This document shows, piece by piece, positions 57,154 through 64,000 of a stretch of DNA of 64,000 nucleotides. The stretch's first letter is position 1, and every line of letters starts with the position of its first letter. Below the pieces are notes generated by a model, which was given only the letters and a program-made list of their open reading frames with translations, made no database searches and was not told the DNA's origin. A program made the translations under genes and the position numbers. This stretch comes from Bacillus sp. (in: firmicutes). GTDB lineage: Bacteria; Bacillota; Bacilli; Bacillales; Salisediminibacteriaceae. The stretch covers positions 1 through 64,000 of the forward strand of contig JAJOJL010000146.1 of the NCBI GenBank assembly GCA_021208645.1, given 5' to 3'.

Positions 57154-58265
57154 ATGGAAATCTATCTTTTATTTTTAAGCATCTTCTTAGGATGGGTAAT
57201 CTTAAATAGTTTTTCAATGAAACGATTGCAAGTTAACTATGAATCACGACAGACAAGGGATAGTGCTTCCCTTGTGTCTATCCTTATCCCCATGAGAAAT
57301 GAAGAGAAAAATGTGAAAGATCTCATTACATCCATCAAAAGTATCAATTACCCTCACATGGAAGTCTTTATTTTAGATGATCAATCATCAGACAACACCT
57401 TTCCCTTATTACAGAAGGAAATTGGCAATGACTCTCGTTTTACGGTCGTGTCAGGGTCCCCCCTGCCTGACGGTTGGGTAGGGAAAGTCTACGCTTGTCA
57501 TCAATTAGGCAAAAAAGCAAAGGGAGACTATCTTTTCTTTCTTGATGCAGATATTCGCCTTCATCCGGAAGCGTTAACGTCTGCTATGAGATTTGTTAAG
57601 CCTAAGACTGGTTTGCTAACGGGATTTCCTCATTTCCCTCCTACTAGTCTCCTTAGCCATCTGCTTGTGCCCATGCAGCATTTCATCGTTCACTTTCATC
57701 TGCCAATTATCCTTGCTAACCAGTTGAAATTAACTCCTTTCACCGCTGCCATGGAGCCTTTATGCTGTTTCAAAGGGAAGCCTATGAGAAGATTGGTGGA
57801 CACGCTTCCGTAAAAAAATCGTTAGTGGAGGATGTACACATTGGCAGAAAAATAAAAGAAGCAGGCTACTACGTTACTCTTGTCAATATAACAAAGGCTG
57901 TCACTTGCCATATGTATGAAACCAATAAAGAGGTATGGGAAGGTTTTGCTAAAAACAGTTTTCCAGGTCTCGGAAGGAACATCGTCTTAACGGTGGGGGT
58001 TATACTCTTCTATTTCTGTTTCTTTGTGTTCCCTCTTTTTATTTTGGGATACGGAGTAGTCACGAATATGACCCTCCTTTATGTGTTGCCTTTGTTCATG
58101 ATTAGTTTACTAAAGCTAATTGTAGATTTGGTAACCAACCAAAAGTGGTGGCTCTGTCTCTTCTTTCCCCTTTCTGCATTAGCATTTATTTGTATACTTA
58201 GTTATTCAGCATTTTTAAGTTTGACGAATCAAAGATTTACCTGGAAAGGAAGGAGTTACTCATGA
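57154..58265 (+). CDS. GT2-type glycosyltransferase, CrtQ-like (frameshifted in this sequence)
   Basis: A membrane-associated glycosyltransferase with an N-terminal helix, then SILIPMRNEEKNV, FILDDQSSDNT and FFLDADIRLHPEA, and three C-terminal helices. The frame breaks at TTT (57759-57761). One more T gives AMEPFMLFQREAYEKIGGH and EDVHIGRKIK, the family's ED motif, for a 370-residue product. GGGGGAG precedes ATG 57154. It would glycosylate a carotenoid acid, as CrtQ does in Staphylococcus. It overlaps the next gene by four bases (ATGA). Confidence 0.88.
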
Positions 58266-59748
58266 AGAGAAAGGAACATGCCGTCATTGTTGGCGGAGGA
58301 TTAGGAGGGCTCGCTGCAGCCATTACTCTACAAGCAAATGGCTGGCAGACAACTATTCTTGAAAAAAATTTCCATGTAGGAGGGAAACTTCATCAAGTGA
58401 CGTTGGCAAATAATTATGAATTTGACTTTGGGCCTAATACCATTACAATGCCCCATGTATTTCGCTCTGTCATTGAAGGGGCCAACTGTAACCCTGAAGA
58501 TTATTTTCAGTTTCAAAAACTAGAATCTCATACGAAAAATGTTTTTCATGATAACAGTTATTTCTACTTTTCATCCAACAAAGAAAGAATGAAAGAAGAA
58601 TTACTGCGATTGGACCCCTATGCCGCAGATCACTTTGATGACTACTTGTGGGAGGTCAAATCTCTTTACGAACTGAGTGAAAAACATTTTTTTTCATCGG
58701 ACATTCTCTTCCTGGAAGGATTATTTATCGTTGCCATTAGCAAAAGCCATGACAAATGCGAAACCACTGACAACAATGGATGAACTCCATCAGCAGTTCT
58801 TTCGAGACAAGCGAGTACAGAGTGCCTTTAACCGGTATGCTACTTATATTGGCTCCACCCCCTACTTATGTCCCGCAACGTTTGGGTTGATTGGCTATTT
58901 AGAACTGGTAGATGGGGTATATTACACGAAGGGAGGGAACAGCCAAATCGCCAAAGGCTTTCAACGATTAGCAGAGGAGTTAGGCGTTGTGATTTTGACA
59001 GATTCAGAAGTGGAAAAAATGGAGGTGAAGGATAAGCAAATTACTGGGGTGGTAACGAAAGAAGGGGATCACATTGAAGGCGATGCATTTATATTAAATG
59101 GCGACTTACTAACCCAATATCCGAGACTAGTAGCCCCTGAACATCGAGCCTCCTTTACCATGAAAGACGTGGAACCTTCCATATCTGCCTTCGTCATTTT
59201 AGCTGCTGTTAATGAACGGTTTGACTTGAATCATCACCAGTTGTTTTTTCCAGAAAATCCAGAGGAAGAATTTCATGCTATTTTTAAGGAACAAAAATTT
59301 GGCAGTGATCCTACCATTTATATTTGCACCTCCAGTAAAACAGAGAATAGCCGCTCCCCTAACGGAGATAATCTATTTATTTTAGTCAATGCCCCTCCGT
59401 TATCGGCTCATGGAGATGGAGAAGATCACAAAAAAAGAGATTCAAGAGCGAATTTTTAATCAACTACAAAAAAAGGGGTTAAACATTAACAATAATTTAG
59501 TAGAAAGCATAACAATTGATCAAAAAATAATTGCCAATCGTTTCAATGCCTTCCGCGGTGCTTTATACGGGATTGCCTCTAATCGAAAAAAAGATACGTT
59601 CCTACGCCCCTATAACAAGGCTAAAGACATTAAAAATTTGTTTTTTGCCGGTGGAAGCACTCATCCAGGAGGAGGGTCTCCAATGGTTGTGTTAAGCGGG
59701 AGGAACGTAGCCCAACAGATCATTAAAGATTTCGGTTCAACTCCATAG
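58262..59748 (+). CDS. Second CrtN/CrtI-family carotenoid desaturase or oxygenase (two frameshifts in this sequence)
   Basis: A FAD protein with IVGGGLGGLAAAITLQANGW at the start and LFFAGGSTHPGGGSPMVVLSGRNVA at the end, as in CrtN and CrtP. Two one-base insertions split it: T8 at 58688-58695 (removal gives EKHFFHRTFSSWKDYL) and A7 at 59430-59436 (GEDHKKEIQERIFNQL). Corrected length is 494 residues. Together with the divergent paralogue it probably provides both the desaturation and terminal oxidation steps. A squalene/phytoene synthase (CrtM/CrtB) is not in this window. Confidence 0.88.
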
Positions 59749-59750
59749 AA

Positions 59751-59777
59751 AAACACCCCCAGGTATTGGGGGTGTTT
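59751..59777. terminator. Bidirectional terminator between carotenoid operon and nrfA
   Basis: AAACACCCCC and GGGGGTGTTT perfect ten-base arms with a seven-base loop. Confidence 0.93.
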
Positions 59778-59787
59778 CCAGTTAAAA

Positions 59788-61266
59788 TTAGTTATCTCTT
59801 ACATTCGGGAACCACTCATTGATGGCATGTGTATGCCTTTTATGGCTTTCTGGTTCATTCATTACATTTTCTTTTGTAATTTCAATTTGACGCTCTAATT
59901 CTTCAATATCTTCGCCAATTGCCATTAACGCTCTCGTAGCTAGTAAAATAGCTTCTTGAGATCGATCAATGGATCGTGCGAAGGACGCCATAGCTCCGTC
60001 TGGGTTATGGAAACCATAGGAGTTCTCCGCTGCTGGCATATCCCAGAACCATTGCCCTTCACGAACTAATGCTTGCACTTCTTTAATTTTTGCTTCGTCT
60101 ACCCCGCGAGTAATCATACGGTTCACGTAGTAGTGTGCTGTTGCCCCAATGTCTTGGGCACGTAATAGCTGTTCCTTATGACGGTATTGAATGTCATTAA
60201 CTCGATTTTTTAAATAATCGATTGATTTGTCACCGTGACAAGTTAAGCAAGATTGCTCCATTGTTTCTAAAGGTGAACCCCAACGGTGAGAAGATACTTT
60301 CTTTTTACCGTCTCTTCTTTCAAAAGGCATATGGCAATCTGCACAAGATACTGTTTGGTGCGGACCATAACTCCATAATTCATACTCAGGATGTTGTGCC
60401 TTCAAAATAGGTGTATTAGAAATCGTAGAAACAAACTCTCCTTGGAAACCGCCATCTCTTGATGCTTGGTACTCGGAATACTCCCATTGGTCTTCAAATG
60501 TTAAACCGTAACCCCAAGGTAATGTCGTTTGTAAATTATTTAATGGATCGAAATAATATTCCACATGACATTGTGCACAAACAAGGGAACGCATATCATG
60601 TTGAGATACGTTATCAAGGTCATAGCCTAATCTCTCTAATCCATCTGTTAAGTGTGCTGCCGTAATACGTAGTTCCATCGTAACAGGATCATGGCAAGTT
60701 GCACATCCTACCGATGCGTGACCCCATTCGGCCACATTACCATTTTCATCTTTTAACATACCTTTATATTCACCGGCAAACTCCTCCAACCAAGGAAGGG
60801 CTTCATCATGATAATTAAGCTTATAAGCGCGCTCAGGACCAAACTCCTCGATCATCGCTGGGAAAACAGTTGTTTTACACGACATACAAGCAGATACTGC
60901 ATTTGGGTTTCCTGTAATACGTCGTACGTTCATTTGATCTTCAAACGCGTAAGTATGGCCTCTTGTTAAATTATATTCAACTGCGAAACCAAAGCCGTTC
61001 CAAACGATTGGTAACATCGGTTCGATAGAAGGATCGTTCTTTGGTAAGACCTCATTTTGATTCTCTAAATTATCTAAATAACTTTCCCAATGAAGTGGGA
61101 ATAAATCTTTAAACGCTAAGTTATTCCATTCCTTTGGATCAAGACCTGTATCCATTTGCTCTTCTTGCGCTTCCGAGCTATTACAGCCTATTAAAACGAG
61201 CATTAGTAGGAAGGACAACATGGTTACTAAAAGTGACTTTTTTGTTTTGCTACCCATTTTTTTCAT
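59788..61266 (-). CDS. nrfA: Ammonia-forming cytochrome c nitrite reductase
   Basis: A 492-residue pentaheme enzyme that reduces nitrite to ammonium on the outer face of the membrane. It has the special catalytic heme site CMSCK (127-131) and four CxxCH sites (188, 230, 308 and 340), with the distal-side HMPFERRDG region. A lipobox LIGC (Cys28) shows it is lipid-anchored, as usual in Gram-positive bacteria. It starts nine bases after the corrected nrfH stop. Confidence 0.96.
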   Translation of the reverse strand: MKKMGSKTKKSLLVTMLSFLLMLVLIGCNSSEAQEEQMDTGLDPKEWNNLAFKDLFPLHWESYLDNLENQNEVLPKNDPSIEPMLPIVWNGFGFAVEYNLTRGHTYAFEDQMNVRRITGNPNAVSACMSCKTTVFPAMIEEFGPERAYKLNYHDEALPWLEEFAGEYKGMLKDENGNVAEWGHASVGCATCHDPVTMELRITAAHLTDGLERLGYDLDNVSQHDMRSLVCAQCHVEYYFDPLNNLQTTLPWGYGLTFEDQWEYSEYQASRDGGFQGEFVSTISNTPILKAQHPEYELWSYGPHQTVSCADCHMPFERRDGKKKVSSHRWGSPLETMEQSCLTCHGDKSIDYLKNRVNDIQYRHKEQLLRAQDIGATAHYYVNRMITRGVDEAKIKEVQALVREGQWFWDMPAAENSYGFHNPDGAMASFARSIDRSQEAILLATRALMAIGEDIEELERQIEITKENVMNEPESHKRHTHAINEWFPNVRDN

Positions 61267-61275
61267 TCCCTTCTT

Positions 61276-61799
61276 TTATTTATTCGGATCTGCGAAATAA
61301 AATTCTTTTGGTTCAAACCAATCTGCCGGTCGGAAGTCGCCGCCTCCATGCGGTACTTGCCGGTGACAATCGATACATGTACCAGTTGCCCTTCATGTGC
61401 CGACACATTTTCTACGCTCGGCTCGTGACAGCGAAGACAATTCTCTAAAACTACTTCCGTAGATTCTTCTTTCGCACGTATAACATCTGGAACCTGATTG
61501 GACCCTAATGTATTCATGTACATGTGACTCATTCCCGCTTTTGCCTTGAATGTTAGTTTCGATACTGTGTTATCATGTGGCAAATGGCAATCGTTACATT
61601 TTAATACAGAATGGTTTGTATTCGAAAACGTCTCATAGGCACGCTCCATAATGTGGCAAGTTGAACAAAACTCTCCTGTATCCGTCGCTTCTAAAGTAGT
61701 TGCCGTTCCAGCAAAAAGAGCAATTCCTATAAATGCACCTATTACTGTAAATAACAGGAGTTTCCTATCCAACTTCAGCTTTTTCAGCTTTTCCCCCAT
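61276..61799 (-). CDS. nrfH: NrfH, membrane tetraheme quinol dehydrogenase of nitrite reductase (frameshifted in this sequence)
   Basis: A NapC/NirT-family protein that passes electrons from menaquinol to NrfA. One N-terminal helix (about 14-33), then heme sites CSTCH (45), CNDCH (68) and CLRCH (121). As read, the fourth heme is lost and the frame runs to 61263. Adding one G at CCC (61389-61391, plus strand) restores EGATGTCIDCHRQVPHGGGDFRPADWF and a 174-residue product ending at 61276. The restored fourth heme shows the break is an error. Confidence 0.93.
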
Positions 61800-61860
61800 A
61801 ATTCTTTCTCCCCCTCCTTTAAAGAATTAAATCTTCCTGTGAGATTCCCCACACAACATC

Positions 61861-61876
61861 TGTGATGTATCTCACT
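61861..61876. promoter_or_regulatory. FNR-like site upstream of nrfHA
   Basis: TGTGATGTATCTCACT fits TGTGA-N6-TCACA in nine of ten fixed positions, 62 bases upstream of the nrfH start. It predicts anaerobic activation. Confidence 0.6.
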
Positions 61877-61909
61877 ACTTATATCATACTTTTACACATT
61901 CCCTCACAT

Positions 61910-61925
61910 TGTGATAAATCGCACT
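61910..61925. promoter_or_regulatory. Second FNR-like site upstream of nrfHA
   Basis: TGTGATAAATCGCACT matches eight of ten fixed positions, centred 49 bases from the first site. The rest of 61926-62194 contains promoter-like AT-rich DNA and no gene. Confidence 0.4.
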
Positions 61926-62194
61926 TTTTTTTGTGACGGAATTGTGAATTTTCGATCATACTTTTTAAATAAAAATATCTGAAATCCCTTAGTTTACAAG
62001 GGGTTACATTACTCCTACTGGTTTTAAAATATGTAAAAAATGTGAAACTAAGCATTTTATATGTTAGACTTCAGCCATATTGGTTTTTCTGGCCAAGAAA
62101 AAACTTCTCATGTCAACATTATTTTAATTATGGAAAAACCGGGCCATAATGTTTATACTAAATTTATTACATGTCTACCAGGAGGAAAAACAAA

Positions 62195-62371
62195 ATGTCC
62201 GATACACCGAAAAAGAAAATCAGTCTTCAGGATGCTATTAAACAACAATTAGAAAATAAAAAGAACAAAGCAGCTGACGGCAACAAAGGTGGATTTTCAA
62301 ATCAAACAAAACAGATGAAAAGCCAGCAAAGTAAAAAGACAATGAACACAAGAAGAAAAATGGGTGGTTAA
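62195..62371 (+). CDS. Small basic protein of unknown function
   Basis: A 58-residue hydrophilic protein rich in Lys, Gln and Asn (KKKISLQDAIKQQLENKK), ending in NTRRKMGG. AGGAGG precedes ATG 62195, so the ATG eight codons upstream is not used. A strong terminator follows. The composition recalls small spore or nucleic-acid-binding Bacillus proteins, but no family is recognised. Confidence 0.72.
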   Translation: MSDTPKKKISLQDAIKQQLENKKNKAADGNKGGFSNQTKQMKSQQSKKTMNTRRKMGG

Positions 62372-62378
62372 GCCCCAG

Positions 62379-62413
62379 GAAGATCTTAAAGCATTTTAGC
62401 TTTAATGATCTTC
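62379..62413 (+). terminator. Terminator of the small basic protein gene
   Basis: GAAGATC.TTAAAGC pairs with GCTTTAA.GATCTTC, followed by TTTTTGTTG. Confidence 0.88.
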
Positions 62414-62578
62414 TTTTTGTTGTTACTCCCCCTTCAAAAGAATTTTCTTCCATCAATATTAATCCCATATTTGGTAATCCTAAAAAATAATTATTGTAAA
62501 AAGACAGTGATTTACAGTAGCCATCATCCTATTCACCTGTCTTTTTTTAGTCTCAATATCATTTGGGAAGGTAAGGGG

Positions 62579-63295
62579 ATGTTTATGTTTGATTTTTGGA
62601 CAGGGACAGAGGAATTGCCAATATACGGATTCCTCATCCGCTCTGCCATCGTCTATTTGTATGTATTTATACTAGTAAAGCTTCTAGGACAAAGGTCTAT
62701 GGGAACCATCACACCGATTGACTTTATCTTTGGGGTCATTATTGGTGATATTATTGGTGAACCATTATCTAGCGGTGACCTCCCTCTCGCAGGACCAATG
62801 GCCGCCGCTGGTTTCATAGCTGGTATACACCTTTTATTATCATATATTGCATTAAAAACACCTAGATTTAGGCGCATCATTGAGGATGAACCATTGATTC
62901 TAATCGAAAAAGGGAAAATTCTACATAATGAGATGGCAAAGGCAAAAGTAACAGTGGAGTCCCTACTAATGGACTTACGGCTACAAGGGGCATCTGATCT
63001 ATCAGAAATTGATTACGCAGTGTTAGAAGCCAATGGACAAATAAGTGTCATAAAGAAAAGTCAGTATCAATCCTTAACACCGAAAGACATGTTAAAACAG
63101 ACCCAGCCAAAAGGCTATCCTACGGTCCTTATTGAAGATGGAAACATCATCCATGCCAACTTAAAGAAAGTGGGAGATATGAACTGGTTAACAGAGCAAC
63201 TCCAAAAATTTGGCATTAAAAAATATACAGATGTCTTTTTACTGACGATGGACGAAGGTGGTCAGTTTTATGTTAGCAAACGTTTCTATAAGTAG
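62579..63295 (+). CDS. DUF421 membrane protein, YetF family
   Basis: A 238-residue protein with three N-terminal helices and a soluble C-terminal domain. Family motifs are VKLLGQRSMGTITPIDFIFGVIIGDIIGEPL and IEKGKILHNEMAKAKVTVESLLMDLR, here cited in part: LGQRSMGTITPIDF and ILHNEMAKAKV. AAGGGG precedes two possible starts, ATG 62579 and ATG 62585. The longer frame to 62405 runs through a terminator and is not used. Function is unknown; several paralogues are usual in Bacillus. Confidence 0.88.
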   Translation: MFMFDFWTGTEELPIYGFLIRSAIVYLYVFILVKLLGQRSMGTITPIDFIFGVIIGDIIGEPLSSGDLPLAGPMAAAGFIAGIHLLLSYIALKTPRFRRIIEDEPLILIEKGKILHNEMAKAKVTVESLLMDLRLQGASDLSEIDYAVLEANGQISVIKKSQYQSLTPKDMLKQTQPKGYPTVLIEDGNIIHANLKKVGDMNWLTEQLQKFGIKKYTDVFLLTMDEGGQFYVSKRFYK

Positions 63296-63476
63296 GGAAA
63301 GAAGCAACTAATATTACAAAGTACGAGGGCGGGCACTACATGTCCTTCCTCCCCATGTTAAATGAATTGCATATTCTAGTGTATACTACCTCCATAACTA
63401 GTGAATTTCTGATATACTTTTACAAAAGTCTACATAATCATCGCAGATGACCAACAATGTATTGGAGGTTTCTTCT

Positions 63477-64000
63477 ATGAAAAAAATCATTTTCTTATGT
63501 TTTATACTTATTAGTCTAATTGCTTGCAGTTCTAGTTTCGAAGATAAAGAGAAATCACTAGCAAATCCCGAGCCGAAAGTAGCTTCCTTTTTGGAGAAAC
63601 GGGAGGAAGTTGCAGAAAGAAATATGGATTTTCAATATGTAACCACCATCACAGTCGGTGCCATCGGTGATATTCTTATTCATGATAGGGTTTATGACCG
63701 AGCAAAAGTTGAGGAGGGGAAGTATGATTTTTCTCCTTCCTTTCAAGAAGTTGCTGAATTATTACATGGACCTGACTTTCTTATGGCCAACATGGAATCT
63801 ATGCCAGGGGGAGTTGAACTGGGATTGTCAGGGTTTCCAGCCTTCAACAGTCCTCATGAAATCGTAACAGCCCTGCAAGATGTTGGGGTCCATATGCTCA
63901 TTGGTGCTAATAACCATACGATTGACAGGGGGTTACGGGCTGTCACAGTGCTTTAGATTTTTATGATAAGGTCGGTATGGACTATGTTGGCGTTTATCGA
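63477..64000 (+). CDS. CapA-family metallophosphatase-like lipoprotein, cut by window end (frameshifted)
   Basis: The N-terminal part of a CapA/PgsA-type protein. The lipobox LIAC gives a lipid anchor; then VGAIGDILIHDRVYD, MANMESMPGG and IGANNHTIDRG, the metallophosphoesterase-like signatures. GGAGG precedes ATG 63477. The frame stops at 63956, but one missing base near 63942 restores RAVHSALDFYDKVGMDYVGVYR to the window edge. The product probably takes part in poly-gamma-glutamate or capsule handling; the rest lies outside. Confidence 0.88.

Noticed and set aside
61263..61799. NrfH with only three hemes as a real variant
   Set aside because: The fourth heme motif CIDCH and the conserved C-terminal sequence are intact one frame away, after a GGG run.
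1..64000. CRISPR arrays, insertion-sequence transposases, prophage genes, tRNA and rRNA genes
   Set aside because: None were found by reading both strands. The only repeats are the hairpins and tandem units listed.

Overview
The window looks like chromosomal DNA of a low-GC Firmicute of the family Bacillaceae. It has AGGAGG-type ribosome binding sites, Bacillus-type families throughout (GluP rhomboid, PepF, YkuD/LysM proteins, DUF421, FeoAB) and strong intrinsic terminators. Pyruvate formate-lyase, a NarK-type nitrate/nitrite transporter and NrfHA suggest a facultative anaerobe that can ferment and reduce nitrite to ammonium. A BCCT osmolyte carrier and a carotenoid cluster fit a salt- or light-exposed habitat. 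I see no tRNA, rRNA, CRISPR array, phage or insertion-sequence transposase.

Layout. 1-10 kb: the damaged 3' part of pflB, a lipoprotein, a GNAT enzyme, a large double hybrid histidine kinase, gluP, a pirin, a Pat-like acetyltransferase and a small membrane protein. 10-20 kb: a probable Rieske-helical fusion protein, a gene-poor stretch with a palindromic mobile-type repeat and a 52-bp tandem duplication, a HAD phosphatase, a NarK transporter fused to a PAS domain, a redoxin lipoprotein with an in-frame TGA at its catalytic position (a selenoprotein candidate), and a monooxygenase/methyltransferase pair. 20-30 kb: melA with a divergent AraC regulator, a five-gene TusA-DsrE-TusA/OsmC-core MetE-OsmC operon, a NERD protein, pepF and a lipoprotein. 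30-43 kb: a LysM lipoprotein, tnaA, a chromate transporter, a roughly 1,409-residue TPR-C39-TPR protein, and a Fur-boxed feoA-feoB-methyltransferase-flippase operon. 43-53 kb: topB, a BCCT carrier, a TetR-ABC efflux operon with two operators, and an L,D-transpeptidase. 53-64 kb: a DUF523/DUF1722 protein, a divergent carotenoid cluster, nrfHA, a small protein, DUF421 and the start of a CapA-type protein.

A property of the sequence itself matters for reading it. At least 15 genes carry one or more frame changes of a single base, nearly all in homopolymer runs. In every case I counted, undoing them restores a length divisible by three and the expected family motifs. This looks like sequencing or assembly error rather than gene decay, so I describe these genes as whole reading frames. 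The one interrupted gene that does not fit is the redoxin at 15495-16025. Its break is an in-frame TGA with no frame change, at the first position of a UxxC motif, followed by a hairpin with bacterial SECIS-like geometry.

The strongest leads are the selenoprotein candidate, the sulfur-relay/MetE-core operon (which contains a TusA + DsrE pair like a split YedF), and four TATACA boxes phased at 11/22/11 bp in the divergent carotenoid promoter, which resemble operators of the B12 photoreceptor family CarH/LitR.
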